The notes under the pieces were generated by a model. The model did not search any database. It was given only the letters and a program-made list of their open reading frames with translations, and was not told where the DNA came from. A stretch of 43,726 bases of DNA, taken from NCBI GenBank assembly GCA_016303095.1, contig JAEDMH010000004.1:1-43726 (forward strand). Direction: 5' to 3'. This document shows, one piece after another, positions 27,638-34,816 of the stretch (its first letter is position 1; every line of letters begins with the position of its first letter). This stretch comes from Lentisphaeria bacterium. Its GTDB lineage: Bacteria; Verrucomicrobiota; Lentisphaeria; Oligosphaerales; Oligosphaeraceae. The position numbers were made by a program, and so were the translations under genes.

Positions 27638-27690
27638 AGAAGGCCCCGGGGCATCCATTGGGGGGATGTCTCGGGGCCTTCTTTCTGTTT
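27638..27690. terminator. Strong bidirectional hairpin inside the IS66 derivative
   Basis: Arms agaaggccccggggcatcc (27638-27656) and ggatgtctcggggccttct (27664-27682) pair over about 19 bp with few mismatches. T-rich sequence follows on both strands (ttctgttt on plus, ctcttttt on minus). It would block transcription through the element. Confidence 0.65.
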
Positions 27691-27699
27691 CTGCAAGGG

Positions 27700-27929
27700 G
27701 TCTTATTTTGTGCTCTATGTCTTCTCCTGGTCCTTCTTCCCCAGGTTGGGCAGGAAGCAAGTCCACTGAGCCCACGAAGAGCCAGTTCTTCCGTCCGATG
27801 CAGAAGGGGCGGATGACGTTCTCGCAGGGGTGGTTGTCGATGTTGAGCCTGGGGGGGCAGGAAGCGGTGGAGTTCCTTCTCCCTGCCCAGGGCGTGGACC
27901 GTCGCGACGGTATCGGGAAACATCAGCAT
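27700..27929 (-). pseudogene. tnpB start joined to tnpC end (IS66)
   Basis: An ATG at 27929 behind GGGGAGG overlaps the end of tnpA, as tnpB does in intact IS66 elements. After a few codons the sequence becomes the C-terminal part of the large IS66 transposase: ALGREKELHRFL, then, one frame over after a run of seven C, RLNIDNHPCENVIRPFCIGR and KNWLF. The catalytic core is missing. This shows an internal deletion plus a frameshift. Confidence 0.65.
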
Positions 27930-28294
27930 GGTGGCCTCCCCGGAAGAAAAAGGCCCATCACATGGCAAAGCGTCCCCTTGTCAACGCCACGGGACCGGCA
28001 GATCACCACGCCACACGCCTCCAGGGAAACCCCGCTGTCCTCTCCCCCCGGCGCGGGAGGAGGCGTAGGAACCTCCAGAAGCTCCAACAGGGAGGAAAGT
28101 TTTGCAAGACGGTGGCACCAGAGACGCAGCATTCCCATGCTCCCCCCCGCCGCCTCGCAATACTCCTCGTTTGTCCATCCCCAGCGCTCGCACTCCGTAA
28201 GTCGCCCGCGCCACAAGGCCAATGTCGATTCTTTATGCAGGAAATGACTCCTCTCAGGTTCGGAAAACGAACCAAAGATATCCCCACGCAACAC
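27923..28294 (-). CDS. tnpA: IS66-family accessory protein TnpA
   Basis: A 123-residue IS66 OrfA-type protein. An N-terminal helix-turn-helix-like region (LWRGRLTECERWGWTNEEYC then LRLWCHRLAKL) is followed by a Pro-rich linker and the C-terminal GVSLEACGVVICRSRGVDKG stretch, which resembles the usual V-x-V-x-G-V-x-I-x-V end of TnpA. It begins at GTG 28294 behind GGGGG, 31 bp inside the element's left end. It overlaps the tnpB remnant by 7 bp. It is complete, but useless for transposition without tnpC. Confidence 0.65.
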   Translation of the reverse strand: MLRGDIFGSFSEPERSHFLHKESTLALWRGRLTECERWGWTNEEYCEAAGGSMGMLRLWCHRLAKLSSLLELLEVPTPPPAPGGEDSGVSLEACGVVICRSRGVDKGTLCHVMGLFLPGRPPC

Positions 28295-28325
28295 CCCCTG
28301 GATTATGGTCTGATAGAATGCTTAC
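28037..28325. repeat. Direct repeat, copy 1 (IS66 left end)
   Basis: 289 bp matching 29284-29572 in the same orientation. The 275 bp from 28037 to 28311 appear almost identical to 29284-29558; only the outermost 14 bp differ at several positions, while both end in GTAAGC on minus. The two copies bracket the toxin-antitoxin genes and the helicase/intein remnant. Confidence 0.85.
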
Positions 28326-28356
28326 GGCCCGAGGTCGAGGAGGCGGAGGAATATGG

Positions 28357-28635
28357 CTAGCCGAACAGGTCGCTGTGCGTGCCAGTCCTCGAACAGACAA
28401 GAACGAGCTGACCGTGCAGATAGCAATAGATGAGAAGCCAGTCCGGCTCAATATGGCATTCGCGGAAGCCCGCATAGTTTCCCGTCAGCGCATGGTCGCG
28501 CTTTTCAGGCGGAAGCTGCCTTCCGTCGGCCAGCACCCGAAGCACCTCTTCGAGCTTCTTGTCATCCTTGCCGCGGCTGACCATCCGCTTGAAGTCCTTG
28601 CGGAACTGGGTGGTGCGGACAATCTCGTAGCTCAC
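28357..28635 (-). CDS. yafQ: YafQ-family toxin (RelE superfamily mRNA interferase)
   Basis: A 92-residue toxin that would cleave mRNA on the ribosome. Matching YafQ residues are visible: RDHALTGNYAGFRECHIEPD followed by WLLIY, with the catalytic His/His/Asp candidates in DHAL, CHIEPD and TGTHSDLF near the C-terminus. The gene overlaps the end of the antitoxin by 4 bp, as expected for translational coupling. It lies 32 bp inside the end of the IS66 derivative. Confidence 0.88.
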   Translation of the reverse strand: MSYEIVRTTQFRKDFKRMVSRGKDDKKLEEVLRVLADGRQLPPEKRDHALTGNYAGFRECHIEPDWLLIYCYLHGQLVLVCSRTGTHSDLFG

Positions 28636-28916
28636 TTCCTCAAATCCTCCATCAGATCATCGACGGTCGCAAACCGCTTGGCATTCGGATCGCTGGCGAG
28701 GTGGATGGCCTCCTCCATCGCCGCAAGCGTGGTCTTGTTGGGACGCTCCAGTCTGATCTCGAACGGAAGACCGCCCACGATGAGAGCTTGGTGAAGGAAG
28801 ATGTTCATTGCGCCGGAAAGCGTCATGCCGAGGTTGGCAAAGAGGCGTTCAGCCTCGTCCTTGACCTTGGCGTCAAGCCTGATGGTGAAATTTCTGTTCT
28901 TGGTGAGTGTCGGCAT
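28632..28916 (-). CDS. dinJ: DinJ/RelB-family antitoxin
   Basis: A 94-residue antitoxin. The N-terminal ribbon-helix-helix (NFTIRLDAKVKDEAERLFAN then LGMTLSGAMNIFLHQAL) binds the operator; the C-terminal half wraps the toxin. ATG 28916 is chosen because a perfect AGGAGG lies 6 bp upstream; the frame is open to 29036. That ribosome-binding site differs from the pyrimidine leaders of the core genes, which fits acquisition by transfer. It forms an operon with the toxin. Confidence 0.88.
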   Translation of the reverse strand: MPTLTKNRNFTIRLDAKVKDEAERLFANLGMTLSGAMNIFLHQALIVGGLPFEIRLERPNKTTLAAMEEAIHLASDPNAKRFATVDDLMEDLRK

Positions 28917-28945
28917 GGTTGACCTCCTTGGTGGATACTGCCCAT

Positions 28946-28973
28946 AAAATACCGTAAAATGATTCAATTCCAA
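28946..28973 (-). promoter_or_regulatory. Candidate promoter of the toxin-antitoxin operon
   Basis: On minus: TTGGAA (28968-28973), 16 bp, TATTTT (28946-28951), about 30 bp before the antitoxin ATG. The region is AT-rich compared with the core genome. Confidence 0.5.
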
Positions 28974-29007
28974 GTGCAAAGCAAGTAAATTTGAATAAAA
29001 AACAGAA

Positions 29008-29270
29008 TTGCGACCATGCCAGCAGGAGGCTGTCAAGGCGGTCTACGAGTTCCTTCGGACAAAGGACACCAAATTCCTGCGTGGTCCTGCTGACGGGATT
29101 GCCAGGCCAAGGGGGCATCCCATCCTGATGCACGACGGCTCGGTCAAGAAGGTCGAGGACATCGCCGTTGGAGACCTTCTGATGGGCAATGACAGAAGGC
29201 TCCGCATCGTATATCAGGCTCTGCGTGGACGGGAGGAGATGGTTAGGGTCTCTTCCGCTATCTGGAAACC
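29008..29270 (+). pseudogene. Remnant of a DEAD/DEAH helicase gene split by an intein
   Basis: The plus strand reads LRPCQQEAVKAVYEFLRTKD, the usual N-terminus of a superfamily II helicase. The next frame then gives NSCVVLLTG, a decayed Walker A (expected NPCVVLPTG). The first frame resumes with IARPRGHPILMHDG and SVKKVEDIAVGDLLMGND, then GREEMVRVS, the N-terminal blocks of a Hint/intein domain. Inteins are known to insert exactly after the PTG of such helicases. At least two indels and loss of the intein's first Cys show it is dead. It is cut off by the IS66 fragment at 29284. Confidence 0.5.
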
Positions 29271-29283
29271 ACGCCACGAAAAG

Positions 29284-29572
29284 GTCCTCTTCCCCCGGCG
29301 CGGGAGGAGGCGTAGGAACCTCCAGAAGCTCCAACAGGGAGGAAAGTTTTGCAAGACGGTGGCACCAGAGACGCAGCATTCCCATGCTCCCCCCCGCCGC
29401 CTCGCAATACTCCTCGTTTGTCCATCCCCAGCGCTCGCACTCCGTAAGTCGCCCGCGCCACAAGGCCAATGTCGATTCTTTATGCAGGAAATGACTCCTC
29501 TCAGGTTCGGAAAACGAACCAAAGATATCCCCACGCAACACCCCCTGGATTATGGTCTAAGGGAACGCTTAC
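29284..29572 (-). mobile_element. Second IS66 left-end fragment (direct repeat copy 2)
   Basis: 289 bp matching 28037-28325. On minus it starts with GTAAGCGTTCCC at 29572, contains the tnpA start (GTG 29541) and the first 85 or so codons, and is broken at 29284, where sequence changes to the intein remnant. Only the left end of the element is present. Confidence 0.75.
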
Positions 29573-29714
29573 TCCGCCGGATTCCCTTCCGGCGGCCCCT
29601 GTCTTGGCAATATCAGGTGAGATTCAATGGATTTTGTATTGGGAAAGTTCTATTTGAGATTTCACGGGTATATGCTCCAGCGCCTTCTTGATCCTGTAAA
29701 GGGAACGTGGTGGT

Positions 29715-30764
29715 CTATTTCTTCTTTTTCCTGGGCGGGCACCAGAGATCGGGGGTGGAATTGGCATGGGATTGGGCGCGCAGGCACCACCAGGCGGTCT
29801 TGAGGAGTCTCTGGGTAGAGAAATCGGATTCCTGGCCTTGGATTTCCTTCAGGAAGCCATCGAAATAATCTTCCCCTTGGGGATCCAGGGGGATGGCCCG
29901 TGGGGCGGGGTCGTCTTCCAGGGCCAGGAGCACTTCCTTTCCTGCGTAGGAGAATTCCATCCATCCCTTGGTGCCGGTGACGGTGAAGCGCCAATAGGAG
30001 GGGAGGGCGAAGGCGCTTCCCCGAGGGGCAGTGTAGGAGACATCCCCTGTGACCTGGGCGCCGCATTCCATTTCCAAGACAATTTGGGCCACATTTTGGA
30101 AATGGGGGCATTCCGGGAAATGGCGGTTGTACGCCCTGACATAGGTGAAGGCGTCGACCGGGCAGCCGCAGAGGCGGGGGAGGAAGTCGAAGGCATGGCA
30201 GGCCAGATCGTTGATGGTGCCTCCGTGCATTCCTTCCTGGAAATACCAGTCTGGCCGTCCTTTGTGGTAGTTGAGGGGATGCATGCCATTGAATTGCACG
30301 CTCAAGATTTCCCCCAGCGTCCCCTCTTTGACCAGCCGGGAGGCGGTGGCCATGGGCGGGCAGGTGCCCAAATCAAACATGCAGCCCAATTTAGGACGGG
30401 GTTCGATCTTGGATTTGTTGCACAGGTAGTCCAGCTGTTGCCACCCCTCCAGGGAAGTGCAGAAGGGCTTGTCGGAAAGGACATGAATGCCTCCGCTGAG
30501 GGCGGCCATAATGATCGCCTCCCGCCGGGCATAGACCTCCCCCACCACCAGAACCTGGATGGGCAGATTCAAGAGGTCATGGAGAGACTCCACGAAGGGA
30601 CAGTCCACTCCCTTCGCCTTGGCTTGATTCCGGGCGTCCTCATCCTGTTCCCAGGCGGCAAGAATGGTGGCGCCAGGGGTCTGGCGGATGCGTTCCACCA
30701 GGGAGAAGACGTGGGGATGGCGGAAGCCGGCGAACCCGAAGGCGAGGGGAGGGCAGGGAGTCAT
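29715..30764 (-). CDS. Gfo/Idh/MocA-family oxidoreductase
   Basis: NAD(P)-dependent sugar oxidoreductase of 349 residues. The N-terminal Rossmann domain starts FGFAGFRHPHVFSL, with VLVVGEVYARREAI and VLSDKPFC in the place of the usual EKP motif. The C-terminal alpha/beta domain has GGTINDLACHAFDFLPRLCG, where D and H are the usual active-site pair. The substrate is unknown, probably a sugar or sugar acid. ATG 30764 overlaps the nagA stop by 4 bp (ATGA), so it is the last gene of the oxidoreductase-nagB-nagA operon. Confidence 0.85.
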   Translation of the reverse strand: MTPCPPLAFGFAGFRHPHVFSLVERIRQTPGATILAAWEQDEDARNQAKAKGVDCPFVESLHDLLNLPIQVLVVGEVYARREAIIMAALSGGIHVLSDKPFCTSLEGWQQLDYLCNKSKIEPRPKLGCMFDLGTCPPMATASRLVKEGTLGEILSVQFNGMHPLNYHKGRPDWYFQEGMHGGTINDLACHAFDFLPRLCGCPVDAFTYVRAYNRHFPECPHFQNVAQIVLEMECGAQVTGDVSYTAPRGSAFALPSYWRFTVTGTKGWMEFSYAGKEVLLALEDDPAPRAIPLDPQGEDYFDGFLKEIQGQESDFSTQRLLKTAWWCLRAQSHANSTPDLWCPPRKKKK

Positions 30765-31672
30765 GGTTTTTCCTCCAAGAGACGCAGGGCGTTTTCGCGC
30801 CCCACCCAGAGAAGTTCCTCCTCGGTGAGGAGATTGAGGGATTCCAGGAAATCCATGCAACGTTGCATGGTGCAGGCGGCGGCCACCAGACACTGTTTTT
30901 CCGGATTGTAGAGCCGTCCGGAGGGTTCCAGGATGGCGTCGTTTCCCAGGATGCGAAGGGGGCCCGGGGGCATGCCGGTGGCGTCGCTGGCGTCGCTGGT
31001 GACGATGGTCTTCCGGGGCCCTTTGACCTTCAGGATAATGCGGAGCAATTCCGGGGGGAGGTGGTGTCCGTCGGAGATGACCATGGCGGTGAGGCGATCC
31101 TCGGCCAGTCCCGCCAGCAGAGGATTTTCGTGCCGTCCCACCAGATTGGGGCAGGCATTGCCCAGGTGGGTGAGGGTTTTGGCTCCGGCGTCTGCGGCGG
31201 CGCGCACCTGGGCGTATCCGGCCAGATGATGGCCCACGGAGACCCGGATGCCCAGTTCCCGGGCGGCATGGATGCCTTCGGTCAGGGAGGGGGATTCGGC
31301 GCTGATGGTCATCAGGCTTACAAAGCCCTCCGTGGCCTCGTAGACTTCCTTCAGCTTCTCCGGGGTGGGCACCTGAAGCCACTGGGGATTGTGGGAGCCA
31401 ATGCCCCGCCCGGAGAGGAAGGGGCCCTCCAGGTGCAATCCAGGCACCGCTTTTTGCAAGCCTCCCCGTTCCACGGCTCGGCGAATGACGCCGCTGTTCC
31501 GACGGTAGAGTTCCAGCGGGCCGGTAATCAGGGTGGGCAGAAAGACCGCCGTGCCTGCCGCCAGCAGCTCTTCCGCCGCCCGGAGAAACTGCTCTTCCGT
31601 GAGATCGGGGCTGTTGAAGTCCACCCCGTGATGTCCATTGACCTGGAGGTCAACCCAGCCGGGATTCTTCAT
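30761..31672 (-). CDS. nagA: N-acetylglucosamine-6-phosphate deacetylase-like amidohydrolase, short form
   Basis: Amidohydrolase of 303 residues. NagA motifs: VDLQVNGHHGVDFN (E. coli type), GLHLEGPFLSGRG with the metal-binding Glu, VGHHLAGYAQV, LTHLGNACPNL, MVISDGHHLPPEL and IVTSDASDATG with the catalytic Asp. It removes acetyl from GlcNAc-6-phosphate. Typical NagA has about 380 residues; this one starts directly at the barrel and lacks the small N-terminal beta domain. The start ATG 31672 overlaps the nagB stop by 4 bp; an open frame continues upstream to 31762 but only inside nagB. Function is likely but the short form needs testing. Confidence 0.8.
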   Translation of the reverse strand: MKNPGWVDLQVNGHHGVDFNSPDLTEEQFLRAAEELLAAGTAVFLPTLITGPLELYRRNSGVIRRAVERGGLQKAVPGLHLEGPFLSGRGIGSHNPQWLQVPTPEKLKEVYEATEGFVSLMTISAESPSLTEGIHAARELGIRVSVGHHLAGYAQVRAAADAGAKTLTHLGNACPNLVGRHENPLLAGLAEDRLTAMVISDGHHLPPELLRIILKVKGPRKTIVTSDASDATGMPPGPLRILGNDAILEPSGRLYNPEKQCLVAAACTMQRCMDFLESLNLLTEEELLWVGRENALRLLEEKP

Positions 31673-32427
31673 TGGGGGTAGCTTCCCTTGAGCTGGCTGG
31701 CGGCGGGGGCATCCAGATAGAGGTGGCAGTCCGGATGGGTCTGCAGGATGCTGGCGGGGCACAGATTGGTGACGGGGCCCTCCACGGCGGCGGCCACGGC
31801 GGCGGCCTTCCGGGCATCGGGAACGGTGTTGATGATGGCCTTGGCCCGGAAGATCTGGGGAACGCTCATGGAGATGGCCACCTTGGGCACGGCTTCCATG
31901 GTGGGGAACCAGCCTTCGCCAAATTGCTGGTGCCGGCAGACCTCATCCAGCTGCACGGGGAGATAGGAACGCTTTGTGTGGAAGTCGGCGGGGGGATCGT
32001 TGAAGGCGATGTGCCCGTTCTCCCCGATGCCGATGAAGGCCACATCCAGGCGGAGAGAACCGATTTCCTTCTCCAAGGCGTCGCAGACGGCCTGGGGATC
32101 GGGATTTTCCCCTTGGACAGGATGGAAGGCCATAGGGGGGATGGGGAGGCGATCCAGGAAGGTCTTGTGGAGATTGAAGCGGAAGGAGGCGGGATGATGG
32201 TCGTCCAACCCGATGTATTCATCCAGATGGAAGATGTTCACCCGACTCCAATCCAGATTCTCCTCCTTCACCAAGGCGTCGTACATCTCGTTCTGGCTAG
32301 GGGCGGTGGCCACCACGATATTGGCGGTGCCGTAATCCTGGAGGGCTTGGCGGATGAGGGAGGCGCCACGGGCCGCCGCGGCTGCCCCGGACTGGACTTT
32401 GTCCGGAAAGATATGAACCTGAAGCAT
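31669..32427 (-). CDS. nagB: Glucosamine-6-phosphate deaminase-like protein
   Basis: A 252-residue NagB/6-phosphogluconolactonase-fold protein that would convert GlcN-6-phosphate to fructose-6-phosphate and ammonia. Motifs: FHLDEYIGL (D69-E70), GIGENGHIAFNDP (133-145) and SMSVPQIFRAKAIINTV. The phosphate loop reads VVATAPSQNEMY where most NagB have ATGSTP, so substrate preference may differ. ATG 32427 follows a C/T-rich leader on minus (cttttctccccttttcctgcc). It overlaps nagA by 4 bp. Confidence 0.85.
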   Translation of the reverse strand: MLQVHIFPDKVQSGAAAAARGASLIRQALQDYGTANIVVATAPSQNEMYDALVKEENLDWSRVNIFHLDEYIGLDDHHPASFRFNLHKTFLDRLPIPPMAFHPVQGENPDPQAVCDALEKEIGSLRLDVAFIGIGENGHIAFNDPPADFHTKRSYLPVQLDEVCRHQQFGEGWFPTMEAVPKVAISMSVPQIFRAKAIINTVPDARKAAAVAAAVEGPVTNLCPASILQTHPDCHLYLDAPAASQLKGSYPQ

Positions 32428-32519
32428 GGCAGGAAAAGGGGAGAAAAGTGTTTTTTGAGGAGGAAATCCCTCCTCCGGGAAGGGAAGCCCGGGGAGGGTG
32501 GCGGGGAGGAAGGGGGGAA

Positions 32520-33584
32520 CTACTCCTCCAGGCGGGAGAGAGGATTCTGGCGATGGCACTCCTCGATGACTGCAATCTGGCGCTTCACCTGGTCCAGGGG
32601 GACTTCCAGGGGGGCGCCGTTCAGGATGGCCTCATAGAGATTCAGGTAGAACTTCTCCACCCGGGAGTGGAAGTCGGCCCCTTCCGGGGAGGTGGTCCAT
32701 TCTCCCTCGTAGAAGGAGAGGTTCTCCGAACAGTAGGCACGGCCTTCCAACGGGGTGCGGATCAGCTTCTGCAAGGGCGCCTCCTGGGGATCGAAGTATT
32801 TCCACTGCAGCTTGTTGTGGTCTCCCATCAAGCTTCCGCAGGTGCCGTAGACCTGGTACACGTAGGGATTGAAGAGGCTGCAGCTGGAGACTTCCATGTC
32901 CACCACGGGATGGCCGGCGGCGGACATGAGGAGTTTCACGTGGTCTTCGGCGTCTCCGTAGGTGTTGGCCCGATCCATGTAGCAGACAATCTTCTCCGGC
33001 ATGACGTTGCCCAGGAGCTGGAGGGCCTGATCCAGGGGATGGGGGCCGGTGTTCAGCAGGGATCCGGCGTTCATGGACTGGAGGGTCTGCCAGTCCCACC
33101 GGCGGGCAAAGCCGTTGAAGGCCATCTTCACCATGACGATCCGCCCCAGAATGCCGGATTCCATGATTTCCTGGACCTTCCGGAAGGTGGGGGCGAAGCG
33201 GCTCTGCTGGAAGACGGCGAAGAACTTGCCGGTGCGGGCGATGGCCGCCTCCAGCTCTTCCACGGTCTTCACATCCCGGGCCAGGGGCTTCTCGCACAAC
33301 ACCATCTTGCCGGCCTCCATGGCCTGGATGGAGAGGGGCACGTGATCCGGGCTCTGGGAGGCATTCACCACCAGATCCACCTCCGGATCCTGAAGCAACT
33401 CCCGGTAGTCCGCGTATTGCTTGCTGGAAAATTCTTCGGCGGCCTCCTTCATGCGATCGGGAAGACGATCGCTGACGGCCACGACCTGGAAGCGTTCCCG
33501 AAGCTTGGGACGCTTCAGGGCGGCGCCATGGATGTCCCAGCCGCTTCGGCCTTGTCCAATGATACCAATGCGAATCTTTTTCAT
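32520..33584 (-). CDS. Gfo/Idh/MocA-family oxidoreductase
   Basis: A 354-residue oxidoreductase. The Rossmann start is IRIGIIGQGRSGWDIHG, with LVVNASQSPDHVPL and MVLCEKPLARD, the classical EKP motif. The C-terminal part has NAGSLLNTGPHPLDQALQLL, giving the GPHPLD active-site block. On the minus strand an AGAGGA tract lies before the ATG, one of the few Shine-Dalgarno-like sites among core genes here. It is placed 31 bp after the preceding oxidoreductase gene and 92 bp before nagB. Substrate unknown. Confidence 0.87.
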   Translation of the reverse strand: MKKIRIGIIGQGRSGWDIHGAALKRPKLRERFQVVAVSDRLPDRMKEAAEEFSSKQYADYRELLQDPEVDLVVNASQSPDHVPLSIQAMEAGKMVLCEKPLARDVKTVEELEAAIARTGKFFAVFQQSRFAPTFRKVQEIMESGILGRIVMVKMAFNGFARRWDWQTLQSMNAGSLLNTGPHPLDQALQLLGNVMPEKIVCYMDRANTYGDAEDHVKLLMSAAGHPVVDMEVSSCSLFNPYVYQVYGTCGSLMGDHNKLQWKYFDPQEAPLQKLIRTPLEGRAYCSENLSFYEGEWTTSPEGADFHSRVEKFYLNLYEAILNGAPLEVPLDQVKRQIAVIEECHRQNPLSRLEE

Positions 33585-33615
33585 TGCGGGATCCTCTTAT
33601 GGGTAAGGGGCAGGA

Positions 33616-34527
33616 TTAACGGGTGTAGATCAACTGGGGGGTTCCGCCGCACTGCACGGAGCGCTCCGCCGCCTCCAAAATGGCCATCACCTCGAAGGAG
33701 TCCTCCAGGGAGACGGGCATTTTGCCGGTGCGCAGGAAGGATTCGATCTCCAGAAGGAGGGGGCGATAGAAGTGTTCCGAGATCACCTCCTGGAAGATGT
33801 GGGGATCCCGGTCGGGGGTGCGCAGCACGCCGCCGTAGGCATAGAGTCCGTTGGTGAGGGAGACGGTGGCTTTCCGCTCATCGCCGTAGGCCAGGGAAAG
33901 GAGGTAGCCGTTGGCGCTGGTGGTGACCTGGACGGTCCGGGCGCCCCGCCCCATGAGCAACTGAATCATCTCCACGGCATGGACGCCATACCATACAATG
34001 CTGGAGCCTGCGGCAGCCTTGCCCACCGGCCCCCACACCATGCCCTCCATGGGAGCGGGAACCGCCTTGTGGGCCGCCTGGGTCTCCTGGCAGAAGCGAA
34101 GGCAACTGGCCGTGAAGAAGGGAACGCCATGCTTGGCGGCCAAGTCCCGGATGGTCCGGGCATTGTCCAGGGTGTCGGCATAGGGTTTGTCCAGGAAGAC
34201 AGGCTTGCCCAAGTCCAGACACTTCTGGAAATAGGGAAGATGGAAGGAAGCATCGTTGATCTCCAGGAGCACGGCGTCGCAATCCGCCACCGCCGTGTCG
34301 AAATCCTGGGTGACCATCATGCCCAGGCTTTCCAAATAGGCCTGGCGCTTGTCCAGTCCCTCTGTGCTCTGGAACGGGGTGTCGAAACGCAGGGCGCGGG
34401 TGGGAAGAAGGCCGGGAACCCGGTAGGCTTCTTCCACATTCTTGTCCAGCATGAGCTTGGGAAATTCCACGGAATGGCTGGTGTCCAGGCCAATGATGGC
34501 CACCTTGAGGGGAGTTTGCGTCGCCAT
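33616..34527 (-). CDS. Gfo/Idh/MocA-family oxidoreductase
   Basis: A 303-residue member, shorter than its neighbours. The nucleotide-binding start is KVAIIGLDTSHSVEFPKLML, an unusual glycine loop with TSHS. VFLDKPYADT replaces EKP. The C-terminal part carries YGVHAVEMIQLLMGRGA and a substrate-side segment that I cannot interpret. TSHSxxF openings occur in a subgroup found in sugar operons; I do not know its substrate. The leader is ctttttcttcctgatcgacc then ATG. It is the first gene of the operon running down to 29715. Confidence 0.82.
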   Translation of the reverse strand: MATQTPLKVAIIGLDTSHSVEFPKLMLDKNVEEAYRVPGLLPTRALRFDTPFQSTEGLDKRQAYLESLGMMVTQDFDTAVADCDAVLLEINDASFHLPYFQKCLDLGKPVFLDKPYADTLDNARTIRDLAAKHGVPFFTASCLRFCQETQAAHKAVPAPMEGMVWGPVGKAAAGSSIVWYGVHAVEMIQLLMGRGARTVQVTTSANGYLLSLAYGDERKATVSLTNGLYAYGGVLRTPDRDPHIFQEVISEHFYRPLLLEIESFLRTGKMPVSLEDSFEVMAILEAAERSVQCGGTPQLIYTR

Positions 34528-34783
34528 GGTCGATCAGGAAGAAAAAGGAGAAAAAAAGGGACAATGTCAAGGACAAAGGAAGGTGTCCTTTGTATAATCT
34601 AACGGGAAAGAAGGGGAGGGCTCTAGGAGTTTTTGGTGAAATGAGATCATTTTTGATGATATTTGCCCCCCCCAGGAAGAATATTGGGGAGGGAAGAAAA
34701 AAGGGCTGCGAGAATTTCCCGGGGCATCTCTGCTTCCGGGGCTCTCGAAGCCCTATTGCTCCCTGGATGGGGAGGGATGTTTA
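34528..34783. other. Leader region of the oxidoreductase-nagBA operon
   Basis: About 255 bp without a gene. It is AT-rich around 34640-34665 (gatcatttttgatgatattt) and has a T/C-rich stretch just before ATG 34527. No promoter can be fixed with confidence. Confidence 0.3.
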
Positions 34784-34816
34784 GTTATAACTTATTTGTA
34801 TTCAATGAGTTACAAC
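34784..34816. promoter_or_regulatory. Imperfect palindrome related to the mannosidase operator
   Basis: Arms GTTATAACTTA (34784-34794) and TGAGTTACAAC (34806-34816), centre 34800, 11 of 16 pairs complementary. Aligned on centres it matches the 13241-13273 palindrome at 21 of 33 positions; shared blocks are ATAAC, TCAATG and GTTA. It overlaps the last codons of the upstream gene (stop 34810-34812) and lies about 257 bp before the operon start at 34527. Confidence 0.5.

Larger units (their letters stand above)
27565..28325 (-). mobile_element. Internally deleted IS66-family element (761 bp)
   Basis: The termini are an inverted pair: GTAAGCGTTCAATCAGAC reading inward from 27565 on plus, and GTAAGCATTCTATCAGAC reading inward from 28325 on minus; 16 of 18 match and both begin with the IS66-typical GTAAGC. 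Inside, on minus, are a complete tnpA, the start of tnpB overlapping it, and then directly the last part of tnpC. Most of tnpB and tnpC is deleted. No matching 8-bp target duplication is seen (ggcgtcgt against ggcccgag), so flanks may have rearranged. Confidence 0.75.

Noticed and set aside
27830..28360. Plus-strand frames over the IS66 derivative
   Set aside because: They are antisense to tnpA and the tnpB/tnpC remnants, which have clear family motifs and element ends.
28037..29558. Repeats as a CRISPR array or phage att sites
   Set aside because: Only two 289-bp copies, each an IS66 end with coding sense and GTAAGC terminus; no integrase is present.
29008..29691. 227-codon plus-strand frame as an intact gene
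   Set aside because: Only the first 85 or so codons look like protein; the rest is the antisense of the IS66 fragment, and the helicase sense is frame-shifted.
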